Shown in pieces: positions 16,291 through 25,885 of a stretch of DNA of 64,000 bases. Numbering within the stretch: the stretch's first letter is position 1; every line of letters begins with the position of its first letter. Below the pieces are notes generated by a model that saw only the letters and a list, made by a program, of their open reading frames with translations, had not been told where the DNA came from and ran no database searches. Origin of the DNA: CAYNRE01 sp964399535 (GTDB lineage: Bacteria > Planctomycetota > Planctomycetia > Pirellulales > CAYNRE01); assembly GCA_964399535.1 (NCBI GenBank), contig CAYNRE010000074.1:1-64000 (forward strand). Reading direction: 5' to 3'. A program made the translations under genes and the position numbers.

Positions 16291-16667
16291 GCGGCCGCCG
16301 CGCAATCAATGCGATCCTGGTAACGGCCGGGATTGGCCTGTTCGGTGCAGCCTGCGGGGGGCCGCCTGAGCAACCCGGTAGCGAGGCCGGTTTACTGGCT
16401 TCGGCCGTGCTTGACGTGGCCGACGCCGCCGCCACCCCGGAACAATTCAACGCGCTATTCGTCGCGGGCGCCGCTCCTGACGAGGCGGTTCGCCAACGCT
16501 GCACGGTCCTCAGCTTTTCCATGCAGGGGGAACCTGAGATCAACGGCTCAACGGCTGAGTTTGATGTACTCGTGCGCGACTCCGAATCGAAACCCGTGGC
16601 CACGGTCCGGTGGTCGGCTCAGCGCGAAACGGCCGGGTGGAAGCTGACCCGCGTCGCGCTTCCCTGA
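16287..16667 (+). CDS. Small lipoprotein coupled to the DUF1559 gene
   Basis: The 126-residue product has a short signal with the lipobox-like GLFGAACGG, which predicts lipid attachment at the Cys. The rest is a small alpha/beta domain (LLASAVLDVADAAATPEQF; FDVLVRDSESKPVATVRWS) of no family I recognise. The start ATG overlaps the preceding stop (ATGA), so it is probably co-translated. Small coupled lipoproteins often follow DUF1559 genes in planctomycetes; a joint surface role is an inference. Confidence 0.75.
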   Translation: MSGRRAINAILVTAGIGLFGAACGGPPEQPGSEAGLLASAVLDVADAAATPEQFNALFVAGAAPDEAVRQRCTVLSFSMQGEPEINGSTAEFDVLVRDSESKPVATVRWSAQRETAGWKLTRVALP

Positions 16668-16852
16668 GCGGTGCTCCTTCGGAGATGGAAACCACGACCG
16701 CCGAATTTGTGGCCTGGCACGAGTCAGATTCACCCAACGTTCACCGACGTCCGCTACAGACAAAGTATGACTGGTCAAGGCCAAGGCGAACCGCACACCA
16801 ATTTATTTCGACCGGGGATCGGTCTCCGGACAAACCTGACGAGGAACGACGC

Positions 16853-18031
16853 ATGAAGGCTGGCAATCGAAGACTTCTCGGAATGGCGCTGGTGGTCCTG
16901 AGCGTGACGGTACCGGCCCGCGGTTCGGCCCTGATCTTGAACGAGTACAACGCGGTCAGCGGTACTCGGTTTCTCAACGGCCGGTTTGCCGATAAGGTCG
17001 ACACATACTTTGGGCGCATTCTGGGCAACGGGGGCAACTGGCTTGAATTCGTGGTTACGGAAGATCATGCGGACCTGAGAAACTGGAGCTTCGACTGGCT
17101 TTACTGGAACGATGGCAACGGCGCATTCGGGAGCTTCGCCACGGCCCAGGAGAAGGGGATGGGAACGATCCAGCTGACCAACGATGGCTTTTGGGCCGAC
17201 CTGCGGCGGGGCACGATCCTGACCATCAGCGAGAAGCTGTCGGTCGACGAGGTGATTCAGGATCCGCTCAATCTCGAAGATCCGGAATTCGACATCGACA
17301 CGGGCTTCGATTTCGACCTGTCGACCGACCTCTCACTGGATCCTCAAAACGGCGACTGGCACCAGCACCTGTGGGGAGGGGCCTCCCAGTACATGACCCA
17401 TACCGGAACGATTTGGGAAGCAGGCGTTGCGCGGTCGCTCGACGTCGCGGGAGGTGAGTTCTTTGCCGTCAACAACGATAACTGGGAAATAAGTTTGTTC
17501 AACGCGGCAGACGTACTGCAATCCGGCCCGTTCGGCGAGCGCGCGCCCTCGTTCGCGGCCAACCGCGGCGGCGGCGGGATCAACAACGAGGAAATCGGCA
17601 AGCTCGAAGCGGATCCCACCGCCAGCGCGACGAACGCCGACTTCAACGATGGCAGCTCCTCGTCGTTCGGGGCCCCGAACATCTGGACCGACAACGAAGT
17701 GGTGTCAACTCAGGATTTCACCGAGTTGCGGGATATTCCCCTCGATCCCCTGTTGGTCGGCGATGCCAATAGCGACTGCGTGGTTGGGGCCGCCGACTAC
17801 GCCCTGTGGGCTGCCCAGTTCGGGCAATCGGGGCCGGACTTGTCGGCCGATTTCGACGGCAACGGTTCCGTGGGTGCCGGCGATTACGCTCTCTGGGCGG
17901 CCAACTTCGGCAATTCCTGTCCGCCTACCGGTGCGTCGGTTCCCGAGCCGTCGACCCTGGTGCTTTTGGTGCTCGGTGCCGTGGCCCTGCTGGCCGCGCG
18001 GCGCGGCCCGATCGGCGGTCCGGCCGGCTAA
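16853..18031 (+). CDS. Secreted dockerin-like / PEP-CTERM protein
   Basis: The 392-residue protein has a signal peptide (about 1-27). The N-terminal half opens with LILNEYNAVSGTRFL, as in lamin-tail-like secreted domains. Two dockerin-type calcium loops follow at about 302-352 (GDANSDCVVGAADYALW and ADFDGNGSVGAGDYALW). A PEP-CTERM anchor (VPEPSTLVLLVLGAVALLAARRG split as motif, helix and Arg) ends the protein, marking it for exosortase processing. An upstream in-frame extension was rejected because the signal peptide begins here. The stop codon overlaps the convergent gene's stop by four bases. Confidence 0.88.
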   Translation: MKAGNRRLLGMALVVLSVTVPARGSALILNEYNAVSGTRFLNGRFADKVDTYFGRILGNGGNWLEFVVTEDHADLRNWSFDWLYWNDGNGAFGSFATAQEKGMGTIQLTNDGFWADLRRGTILTISEKLSVDEVIQDPLNLEDPEFDIDTGFDFDLSTDLSLDPQNGDWHQHLWGGASQYMTHTGTIWEAGVARSLDVAGGEFFAVNNDNWEISLFNAADVLQSGPFGERAPSFAANRGGGGINNEEIGKLEADPTASATNADFNDGSSSSFGAPNIWTDNEVVSTQDFTELRDIPLDPLLVGDANSDCVVGAADYALWAAQFGQSGPDLSADFDGNGSVGAGDYALWAANFGNSCPPTGASVPEPSTLVLLVLGAVALLAARRGPIGGPAG

Positions 18032-18945
18032 TTGCGCACCAGTACCACGCGAAAACCAATGTGGTCGTAGCGCCGCGCGGGCTCGAAACGCTGGCGAAAC
18101 GCCGAGCGACATGGCCAGCCAGGGTCGGCCCAACAGCTTCCGCGGCGCGAGCGAGACCGGTCGCCCGTGTCGTTGGGCGTGGCCGTGGCTTGGGCATCGT
18201 GCAGGTCGGGATCGACCCCGCCCGGGTAGTTCCAATGAAACCAGTCGCGGCACCATTCACAGGTGTTGCCGTGCAGGTCGTGCAGCCCCCAGGGGTTGGC
18301 CGGGTAGCTCCCCACGCGCGCGGCGCGGCCGAGCGTGGGGCCAGGCTGGCCGCCGTTGTAGGGTTGGTCGCCGCGGATGTTGGCCTGGCGGCTGCCGATC
18401 GAATCGCCAAAGGAAGTGGCCGTGGTGGTGCCCGCGCGACAGGCGTACTCCCATTGCGCTTCCGTCGGAAGTTGGAATCGCCAGCCGGTCGGCAATTCGC
18501 CCGCCTCTTGGGCTACTTGGGTAAGCCGATCACAGAAACTCTCAACCTCTGCGAAATTCACATTGCCCACCGGCAGTTGGTCGTCTTCGGGCAATTCGGC
18601 CGTGAGGGGGCCGGGCAACGCGCCGGCGATGCGTTTCCAATCGCCCTGGGTCACTTCGAATTTGCCCATCCAAAACCCCTGGGTCAAGGTGACGGTCACC
18701 TGACGCTCGAAGGGGCGGCGCTCGGGCTCGCTGGGCGGGCTACCCATGTCGAATCGGCCGGCCGGACACCAACAGAGCGGCATTCCCGCGACCGTGCGCT
18801 GTTGGCCCGGCTCGCTGCCGGCAAAACCGTCGGCGGCCGACCGCTGGGCGGCTGGAGCCACTCGGTGGACCGCAAGGGCAACCAGCGCGGCGCCGGCCAT
18901 TGACCAGGCCCAAGCGGCGGCGTTCGTGGCACCAAAGCTTCTCAC
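18028..18945 (-). CDS. FGE/SUMF1-fold protein (formylglycine-generating-like)
   Basis: The approximately 305-residue protein carries the FGE-sulfatase fold: GMPLCWCPAGRFDMGSP near residue 50, GFWMGKFEVTQGDW, LPTEAQWEYACRAGT, GLHDLHGNTCEWCRDWF and a GFRVVLVRN ending. The fold is widespread in planctomycetes, and only some members are copper-dependent formylglycine generators. The paired catalytic Cys pattern of true FGE is not obvious, so enzyme activity is uncertain. The GTG at 18945 was chosen because AAAGGG lies just upstream and a membrane or signal segment follows; the ATG at 18900 is an alternative. Confidence 0.85.
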   Translation of the reverse strand: MRSFGATNAAAWAWSMAGAALVALAVHRVAPAAQRSAADGFAGSEPGQQRTVAGMPLCWCPAGRFDMGSPPSEPERRPFERQVTVTLTQGFWMGKFEVTQGDWKRIAGALPGPLTAELPEDDQLPVGNVNFAEVESFCDRLTQVAQEAGELPTGWRFQLPTEAQWEYACRAGTTTATSFGDSIGSRQANIRGDQPYNGGQPGPTLGRAARVGSYPANPWGLHDLHGNTCEWCRDWFHWNYPGGVDPDLHDAQATATPNDTGDRSRSRRGSCWADPGWPCRSAFRQRFEPARRYDHIGFRVVLVRN

Positions 18946-19428
18946 TGGCCAGCCCTTTCGAACCCGGGCATACGGGCCGGCGTTGTCAGTGCCGCCGACT
19001 GCCCGACCGCTCGCGTGCAGCGCGGGTATTGCTCCGCCAAGTACCTTGGACAGGACGCAACGGAAACGCGACGCGGGCCGTCGGCTGTGGGGATGCACCA
19101 GGTCGCGGGCACCGCTAGATTGGGCAGCCGACTACCCGTGCTACAGTATATCATTTGCTCCGTCGCGGCTGGGGTGAAGTGCCGACCTACTTGCCCGTGG
19201 TGGCGAGTGACGGTACCCGAGTACGGTGCCCCGCCCGGAGGTGCCCGAAGCGGTGCGGCGGAACTGGTTGTGGACTTTGGTCCTGCCACCGGCCAATCGC
19301 GGCTGGCGGGCGGCTGGGAAAGATTGCCGAAGGGGTTGCGCACCGGGTACCGTAGCCTGTGAACGTGTCGGACGGGTCGTTTTACGACTCGGCTTCGTCT
19401 TAACGCTCGATGTCGGCGGGGGTGAGAG
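18946..19428. other. Divergent promoter region
   Basis: These 483 bases separate the FGE-fold gene (minus) from the DUF3179 gene (plus). No third gene is evident. Promoters for both directions should lie here, but no strong sigma-70 match stands out. Confidence 0.4.
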
Positions 19429-21573
19429 ATGGCTTGGATCGGTCTCTGTCGGCGGCAGGGCTTCGTCTGGGGGGGCTGGGTCCTGGCCGCGATTCAGCTT
19501 GTCGCGGCGCGAGGGGCCGAGCCGGTCTTGATCGCCAGTCCCGACGCTTTTCAAACGCTCGTCAATCCAGACTGCTCGCATTGTGTCGATGAATCGCGGG
19601 CGCGAGCCGCCGACCTGCGCGACGACGACCCGGTACTGGCCTGGGTTCGTGGAAAGTACGAGGGGGGAGCGATTCCGATCCGCTTCTTCTTGAATCCCTT
19701 CCGCGTGATCAGCGACACGTATGGCGTATTCGTATTTGACCCAGATGCCGGTTTTTCGCGCGGCTACGAACCTTCACTCGAGTTTAGTTTTTACGGGTGG
19801 CGAAACGGCATCATGGTGATGCGCCACAAGGATGGCACGCTTTTCTCGACGCTGTCGGGCCGCGCCTTCGACGGTCCTCGCCGGGGAGAGCAGCTAACCC
19901 CGGTTGCCACGCTACGAACCCAGTGGGGCCCCTGGGCGTCGGCCTACCCGGGCTCGGTTGCGTATCGCATGTTCGATAAGTACCAGGCCTTGGAGCTGCC
20001 CGAGGGCCCGATCGGCGATTCGAAGCAGACTCGCGGTAAGGCCGACCCGCGCCTTGCCGAAGAGGCCGAAGTGCTGGGGGTTTCGCTGGGCGGTGTTCAG
20101 AAGGCCTACCCCCTGGATTCACTGCCCGAGGAGGGGGGCGTGGTTCGCGACGTGCTGGCGGACCAAGAGATTGTGATTCTTTGGCAAGCATCGACTCGGA
20201 CCGCGGTCGCCTACGCGACTCGATTCGACGGCGACGACGGGGGACAGCTCGACCAGCTTTCGTTCGCGGCGAACAATCCCGCCGCGCCGTTCTTGGATCC
20301 CGAAACGGGAACCCATTTCGATATTGCTGGTCGGGCAGTATCTGGCCCGCGCAAGGGGCAGACGCTGCGATGGATCGACTCGGTACAGTGTCGTTGGTAT
20401 GCCTGGGCGGCCGAGTATCCCCAGACCGAACTTCATGCTGGGGCGGCTGCGCCGCCCAAGCGAGCCGAAGGCGACGCCCGCACGGCGGCACCACCGCAAC
20501 CGCCACCGCGGCAGCCGGTGCCGCCACAGCCGGTTCCAGAGATGCTGCTGGTCGGTGCGAGCGATGTAACGCCCGAGGCACTCGTCGGCTGGAAAGCGGA
20601 CGGATTCAGTTCGGTAGTGCTACCATTGGACGAGAATCAGGCGGCCGAGACGCTTCGCCTGGCGGTCCGTGCGATTGCAGCGAGTCAACTCGAATTGTAT
20701 TACTGGATCGAAGTGGCCCGCAGCCCGCTGTTGGCCGATGCTCACCCGCGCTGGATGGCCTCGCTCGGGGTGCACGACGATTGGCTCTTGCGGTTTCCCC
20801 AGGCCGCCAAGCCCCTGCCAGGCCAGGTAGCCAAGGCCTATCCCTGGGTTCCGATTGGTTATGCCGACGCGTTTCAGGCGCACCTGGACCGCGTCGTGCG
20901 ACTAGTGCAGGCCGCTCCTCAGCAGTACCGCGGGCTGTTGCTCAACGATTTGCAAGGTGGACCTGCTTCCTGCGGGTGCGGGAACGGGCGATGCCGCTGG
21001 GCGATCGACTACGGGGTGCCCGAAACCGCTGCCAAGCAGGGCGTCGACGATGCCGCCGCCCGCTTTCTGGCCGCCATCGCTGGGCGAATTCCGGGAAAAC
21101 AGGTGATTCCGATCTGGATGACCGAATGCGAGCGGGGCGATTTGCCGGCCGACCAGGCGCCAGGCGGAAAATCGACCGGGCTGTGTGGGAGCGTGGCGTG
21201 CGCCAAGGGATTATGCCCGCAGGCGTTCGCCAGGCAGTGGGGCGCTTTAGCGAGCGCGCACCAAGGGCCGCTGGGGATCTGGGTAACCGACCCGGAATCG
21301 GGACGCGACGCAGATTCTTCTGTTGAGCCGATTGGCCGAATCGCGGCTTCGGTTGCCTACCTAGCCGACACACAACTTCCGGCGCCGAAGCAGGCGCCGA
21401 CGATGGATCGCCTGTGGCTCGTGGTTTCCAGTGCCTCGACAGACCTCGCGGCCGAGCGGGTAATCCGGCGGACGGCTCTGGCTTTTCAACCCGGCGCGGT
21501 GATCGTCGCGCGAATTGCGATCGAGCAGTCGTACGAACCCCGCAACTTGTCCGTTGCGCGCGCGGTCCGATAA
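19429..21573 (+). CDS. DUF3179 protein fused to a C-terminal hydrolase-like domain
   Basis: The 714-residue protein has a signal segment (about 9-29). A DUF3179 domain covers about 60-338, with repeated FDGPRRGEQL/VSGPRKGQTL-type motifs and RTQWGPWASAYP/CRWYAWAAEYP. A Pro/Ala linker (338-370) joins it to a 340-residue region with alternating helices and strands (LLVGASDVTPEALVGW; GLLLNDLQGG; VIPIWMTECE) that suggests a TIM-barrel-like domain. No catalytic residues can be assigned. DUF3179 proteins are usually about 350 residues alone, so this is a fusion. GGGGTGAGAG provides the ribosome-binding site. Confidence 0.8.
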   Translation: MAWIGLCRRQGFVWGGWVLAAIQLVAARGAEPVLIASPDAFQTLVNPDCSHCVDESRARAADLRDDDPVLAWVRGKYEGGAIPIRFFLNPFRVISDTYGVFVFDPDAGFSRGYEPSLEFSFYGWRNGIMVMRHKDGTLFSTLSGRAFDGPRRGEQLTPVATLRTQWGPWASAYPGSVAYRMFDKYQALELPEGPIGDSKQTRGKADPRLAEEAEVLGVSLGGVQKAYPLDSLPEEGGVVRDVLADQEIVILWQASTRTAVAYATRFDGDDGGQLDQLSFAANNPAAPFLDPETGTHFDIAGRAVSGPRKGQTLRWIDSVQCRWYAWAAEYPQTELHAGAAAPPKRAEGDARTAAPPQPPPRQPVPPQPVPEMLLVGASDVTPEALVGWKADGFSSVVLPLDENQAAETLRLAVRAIAASQLELYYWIEVARSPLLADAHPRWMASLGVHDDWLLRFPQAAKPLPGQVAKAYPWVPIGYADAFQAHLDRVVRLVQAAPQQYRGLLLNDLQGGPASCGCGNGRCRWAIDYGVPETAAKQGVDDAAARFLAAIAGRIPGKQVIPIWMTECERGDLPADQAPGGKSTGLCGSVACAKGLCPQAFARQWGALASAHQGPLGIWVTDPESGRDADSSVEPIGRIAASVAYLADTQLPAPKQAPTMDRLWLVVSSASTDLAAERVIRRTALAFQPGAVIVARIAIEQSYEPRNLSVARAVR

Positions 21574-21659
21574 TCACCGCGGTTGGCGCCCCGCCGGGAT
21601 AGCAAGGTCGGTCGGGCGCACAGGCGCGTCAGTTGCCTGAGGCGGCAAACAACGTCATT

Positions 21660-22685
21660 TCACGCTTCCATCGCCAGCACCACCCGGAATCGGGCGCGGC
21701 CGCTCAGCATGCGTTCATAGGCCTCGGCCGCGCGCTCCAGTGGGAAGGCTTCGTTCATCGAGCGCACGCCCGCCTGCGCGCTAAAGGCGAGCGTGTCTTC
21801 CGCGTCGATCGAGTTCCCCGAATACCAACCTTCGACCGCCCGGCGCCCTGTGATCAGGGTCATCGGCGGAACGGTCAGCGGTTCATGGGAGGCCCCCAAC
21901 ACCATCAAACGCCCTCGCGGGGCCAGTCCGCCGAGCACGGCCGACATCGCCGGGCCGTGGGTCACCGTGGCCAGAATGGCCTGGGCCCCGCCCAGCTTTT
22001 GCAGCGCGGTCGCCGGATCGCCTGCCTGGCTGTCCACATAGTGCGCCGCGCCCAGTTGCCGGGCCAAGGGCTCTTTGTCGCCCCCGCGGGCAATGGCGAC
22101 CGCGCGGTAGCCCATCTTCGCCGCGTATTGAACGCCCAGGTGCCCCAGCCCGCCGATTCCGAGGATGGCTACCAGGTCTCCGGGGCGGGCGCCGCAGTTC
22201 CTGAGGGCGTTGAATGTAGTCAGGCCCGCGCACATGAGCGGAGCCGCTTCGAGCGGCGTGAGCCCCGAGGGTAGCTGGGCCAACGCGGTGTAAGGCGCCA
22301 CAACGTAATCGGCGTAGCCCCCGTCGAACGATAGGCCCGTAACCTGAATACCGGTTTGACAGGCGTAGTAGTCGCTGCGGCGGCACGGATCGCACGATCC
22401 GCATTGTCCGGCGTGCCAACCGATGCCCACGCCCAGCCCCTCGGCCCAACGGGCCGGCACATCGCGGCCCACCGCGTCGATCACGCCGATCACTTCGTGC
22501 CCCGGCACGCGGGGAAACGCCAGCCCGGGCCAGGCGCCGTCGACGGTCAGCGCGTCGCTATGGCAGATGCCGCAGGCGCTCGCTCGCACCCGCACCTGAC
22601 CTGGTCCAGGCGCGGGAATGGGGCGTTCGACTAGTTCCAAAGGGCCCCCGGGGCGCGAAACCTGGACCGCGCGCATGCTAGGCAT
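21660..22685 (-). CDS. Zinc-dependent alcohol dehydrogenase
   Basis: This 341-residue member of the medium-chain dehydrogenase family oxidises alcohols with NAD(P). Catalytic zinc ligands are in CGICHSD and PGHEVIG. The structural-zinc Cys cluster is CGSCDPCRRSDYYAC. The nucleotide-binding motif is GIGGLGHLGVQYAAKMG. It resembles the cinnamyl-alcohol/YahK-like or Adh branch, but the substrate cannot be read from the sequence. CAGGAG lies 9 bases upstream of the chosen ATG. It is divergent from the next gene. Confidence 0.92.
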   Translation of the reverse strand: MPSMRAVQVSRPGGPLELVERPIPAPGPGQVRVRASACGICHSDALTVDGAWPGLAFPRVPGHEVIGVIDAVGRDVPARWAEGLGVGIGWHAGQCGSCDPCRRSDYYACQTGIQVTGLSFDGGYADYVVAPYTALAQLPSGLTPLEAAPLMCAGLTTFNALRNCGARPGDLVAILGIGGLGHLGVQYAAKMGYRAVAIARGGDKEPLARQLGAAHYVDSQAGDPATALQKLGGAQAILATVTHGPAMSAVLGGLAPRGRLMVLGASHEPLTVPPMTLITGRRAVEGWYSGNSIDAEDTLAFSAQAGVRSMNEAFPLERAAEAYERMLSGRARFRVVLAMEA

Positions 22686-22899
22686 GGATCGAACTCCTGG
22701 AACTGAGTGTGCGAGCCAGCACGGACAAACGGCCTGCACCGCACAGTTATATCGTGCGATCGATTCAATGCCACGGTGCGAAGTCGGCCTCGCGCCCGTT
22801 TTTCAGGGGCCCGTCGCGCTCGGGTTGCATTGGCAGCCGCCGAGTGCTGCAATCGGGAGATTCCTCGACCCACCAGTTCGTGCGCGGCGAGCAGGGCCC
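22686..22899. other. Divergent spacer between adh and DUF4105 gene
   Basis: This 214-base gap should contain promoters for both directions. No confident promoter or RNA was recognised. Confidence 0.3.
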
Positions 22900-23892
22900 A
22901 TGAATCCAGTCGCCGAACTCGCGCTGAACGGCGCGATGGCAATGGCCGCCACGGCCTGTGGGCTGTGGGTCGCCGGCGCCCTTTATTTCGACGTCTGTCG
23001 GGCTTCGCGCTTGGGCCGTTGGGTGGCCGGGGCCTGGCTGCTGGCGGCCAGTTTGCTCCTGGTGTTTTGGCACCCGCCGTGGCAGCCGGCGGCCCTGATC
23101 CTGGCGGCGACCACGGTGCTGTTTGCCTGGTGGTTGGGTCTAGAGCCCAGCAACGATCGGGTGTGGGAGACGAGCGTGGCCCGATTGCCGCGGGCCGCGA
23201 TCGAGGGAGATACCGTAACGGTCGCGAATCTGCGCAACTTCCAGTATCGCTCGCTCATCGACTTCGAGCCGCGCTACGAAACCCGCAGCTACCGGCTGAG
23301 CCAACTGCGGGGGGCCGACGTCATCTTCTTCAATTGGGGTTCGGCCTGGATGAGCCACCCGGTGATGGTGTTCGACTTTGGCCCCGGCGGACGGCTTTGC
23401 ATTTCGATCGAAGTCCGGTATCGGCAGGGGCAGAAATACTCGGTCCTGCGCAGCCTGTACCGGCAACAGGAGCTGATTTTCGTCGTGGCTGACGAGCGCG
23501 ACGTAATTTTGCGGCGCACCAAGTTCGAGCCGCGCCAAGAGGCCCGGCTGTACCACTTGCGGGCGACCATCGATGAGCTGCGCACCGCGCTGCTCGATTA
23601 TTTGCAGGAAGTGAACGCGCTCGCGGGCCGGCCGCGCTGGTATCACGGGGTGTGCGCCAATTGCACCACCTCCTTCTACCGGTTGCCACACAATCGAATC
23701 CGCTGGGATTGGCGGGTGATCGCGAACAATCACTTGGACCAGGCGCTGTACGCCGACGGGCGGCTCGACACCCGCTTGCCGCTTAATCTTTTGCGCGAGC
23801 GATCCCGCATCGATTCCATCGCCAACCAGGCGCCCGAGGCGGGGTTCGGCGATTACGTGCGAAAGGAACTAGCGAGGTGCCGAGATGCCTGA
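22900..23892 (+). CDS. DUF4105 membrane protein
   Basis: The 330-residue protein has three N-terminal membrane helices (about 8-77). A soluble domain with RNFQYRSLIDFEPRYETRSY and SHPVMVFDF, the DUF4105 signature, comes next. A conserved CANCTTSFYRL and WDWRVIANNHLD lie toward the end. DUF4105 proteins are membrane proteins of unknown biochemical role. The start was placed at the ATG at 22900, which gives a sensible membrane N-terminus. The stop overlaps the patatin gene by eight bases, so the two form an operon. Confidence 0.85.
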   Translation: MNPVAELALNGAMAMAATACGLWVAGALYFDVCRASRLGRWVAGAWLLAASLLLVFWHPPWQPAALILAATTVLFAWWLGLEPSNDRVWETSVARLPRAAIEGDTVTVANLRNFQYRSLIDFEPRYETRSYRLSQLRGADVIFFNWGSAWMSHPVMVFDFGPGGRLCISIEVRYRQGQKYSVLRSLYRQQELIFVVADERDVILRRTKFEPRQEARLYHLRATIDELRTALLDYLQEVNALAGRPRWYHGVCANCTTSFYRLPHNRIRWDWRVIANNHLDQALYADGRLDTRLPLNLLRERSRIDSIANQAPEAGFGDYVRKELARCRDA

Positions 23893-25744
23893 CGACGTGC
23901 TGCCGCTCTTGAAAGTACACGCGTACTTTCGCGGCCTGGAAGACGATCTGCTCCGCGCGATTGCCGCAGCGGCCCGGGTAAACCATCACGCGCCGGGCGA
24001 GGTGGTTCACGAGGCCGACTGCGTGCCCAGTACGGTTCGGTTTGTCCTGCGGGGGCGGCTCAAGGCGGTGCGTATCGATGCCCAGGGGCGGGAATGGTTT
24101 TTCCGGATGTTCGAGCGCGGCGACCAATTGGGCATGATGGCCGGCGCGCTGGCCGAACCGATCCCGGTTCGCGTCGTGGCGCTCGAACCGACCACACTGT
24201 TCACTTTCGAGTACGAGCAAGCGATGGAGCTGACGCTGGTCTACCCGGAACTGCGTCGCTTATGGCTGAAGAGCTATGCCGCGCGTTTGCGGTCGGAGTA
24301 CTTCGGCACGGCCCCGCGCCCCACGGTGAAAGTGCTGGGAATCGTGCATCAATCCGAGTCGAGCCGCGAGGCGGCCCGTCGCCTGGTGCGGCGGCTGGTC
24401 GAGGTCGGGGAAAACCTGGCGGTGTTCAGCGACCGCGACGACTTGCGGTCGGTCCAGGGGCTGCGCTTCGGCTCGCTGGTCGAGCAGGGGCGCCGGCTCA
24501 CTCCCTCCGAGATTCGCGACCGGGCCAGCGCCTGGCAAGATGCCGACCGGCTGGTGTTCGATCTGGACCACACTTGGGATTCGCTGCATCTCAACCAACT
24601 ACTGGGCGTAGCCAATCGCGTGTTGGTCTTCGTGCCCGAGACACAAACCGCTGCGGCGGTCGCCTGGCTCAAACAGGTGGGCGCTTCGGCCCAGGGATGG
24701 CGCGACAAATTGGCCCTGGTATGGCTCCTGGATGGCCAAGGCGACCTGGCACCTGCGGTGCCGGGCTTGGACGAATTGGTGGCGCAAGATTTCAAAGTCG
24801 CGCTCAACCCACTTGGGCCCACCTGGGGCAAGGCGCTGGCTCAAGGACTGGAGCGAATCGTTCACGATTTGCGCGGCGTACGAATCGGCGTGGCGCTGGG
24901 GGGCGGAGCAGCGCGAGGCATGTCGCACTTGGGCGTGCTGCGGGCATTGGAGGAGAGCGGCCTGGTGATCGACATGCTCGCCGGCACCAGCGCCGGGGCG
25001 ATGACCGGCACGGTCTACGCCTCGGGCCTCGATGCCCGGTACGCGGCCCAATGTTTTGCCCGCGACCTGCGGCCCGGCTGGATTTTTCGCCATTTCCCCC
25101 ATGGCAGTCATTGGTACTTGCTGTACAAGTTTCGCCGCGGCCAATTCGACCCCATGCTCCGCAAGTACCTGCGCGACTGGAGGCTCGAGCAGTTGCCAAT
25201 ACCCTGCCGGTCGATCACCGTCGACCTGGTCAGCGGCAGCTCGGTGGTGCGGCACGCGGGCGACGCGGTTCACGCGGTGCTGGAGAGCATCAACCTGCCG
25301 GTGCTGTCCGTGCCGATTTGCCGCGACGGCCAGGCCCTGGTCGACGGCGGGCTGGTCAAAAACATTCCGGCCGATGTGCTCGTCTCGCAAGGGTGCAACT
25401 TCGTAATCGCGGTGAGCGTTACCGCCCGCATGGAGCACGAGTTCTGCCAAATTCGCCCGGGGGCGGCCGCCCCGCAATTGCCGCGGCCGACCATGGTTCA
25501 AACGTTGCTGCGAAGCTTGCTGGTGCAGAACCACAACTTAAACGCCATCGGCGTTCAGCCCGCCGAGGTGGTCATCGAGCCCGATGTAACCGGGTTCGAT
25601 CTGACCGAGTTTAGCCGCGCCGAATCCCTGGCCGAGATCGGCCATCAGACGGCCCTGCAGCAGGTTCCCCGAATTCGGCAACTGTTGCACAGGCTCGATC
25701 CAAAGCTGTTTCCGATCGTTGCTAACCCTGGTCCTCCGGCGTGA
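23885..25744 (+). CDS. Patatin-like phospholipase with cyclic-nucleotide-binding-like domain (NTE family)
   Basis: The 619-residue protein combines a cNMP-binding-like domain (about 8-130), a middle region (about 145-320) similar to NTE-type lysophospholipases, and a patatin domain (about 335-530). The patatin catalytic elements are present: GGGAARG (about 339), the nucleophile in GTSAGAM (Ser about 369) and the Asp of DGG (about 487). It should hydrolyse phospholipids or lysophospholipids at the membrane. It overlaps the DUF4105 gene upstream. Its last 23 bases overlap, tail to tail, a truncated minus-strand reading frame. Confidence 0.92.
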   Translation: MPDDVLPLLKVHAYFRGLEDDLLRAIAAAARVNHHAPGEVVHEADCVPSTVRFVLRGRLKAVRIDAQGREWFFRMFERGDQLGMMAGALAEPIPVRVVALEPTTLFTFEYEQAMELTLVYPELRRLWLKSYAARLRSEYFGTAPRPTVKVLGIVHQSESSREAARRLVRRLVEVGENLAVFSDRDDLRSVQGLRFGSLVEQGRRLTPSEIRDRASAWQDADRLVFDLDHTWDSLHLNQLLGVANRVLVFVPETQTAAAVAWLKQVGASAQGWRDKLALVWLLDGQGDLAPAVPGLDELVAQDFKVALNPLGPTWGKALAQGLERIVHDLRGVRIGVALGGGAARGMSHLGVLRALEESGLVIDMLAGTSAGAMTGTVYASGLDARYAAQCFARDLRPGWIFRHFPHGSHWYLLYKFRRGQFDPMLRKYLRDWRLEQLPIPCRSITVDLVSGSSVVRHAGDAVHAVLESINLPVLSVPICRDGQALVDGGLVKNIPADVLVSQGCNFVIAVSVTARMEHEFCQIRPGAAAPQLPRPTMVQTLLRSLLVQNHNLNAIGVQPAEVVIEPDVTGFDLTEFSRAESLAEIGHQTALQQVPRIRQLLHRLDPKLFPIVANPGPPA

Positions 25745-25885
25745 GACCCAAGACGATGTCGAACCGGGCCGCCAGTTCGCCGATCTGCGAGTTCGGAATC
25801 GGCGCGAAGTCGACCAGCACCGACTCGTCAGATGCATAATGCTTAAAGGAGACATCGATGGATTGACGCCGCTCCAGATTCAGGC
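25722..25885 (-). pseudogene. 3' remnant of an unknown minus-strand gene
   Basis: Reading from 25885 to a TAG at 25724-25722 gives a frame ending RFDIVLGLTPEDQG, with a coding-like interior (SIDVSFKHYASDESVLVDF). No start codon lies upstream, because the frame runs straight into the GAATAAACGG tandem array. It therefore looks like the C-terminal end of a gene whose 5' part was lost. The family is not recognised, and chance openness is possible. Confidence 0.4.
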
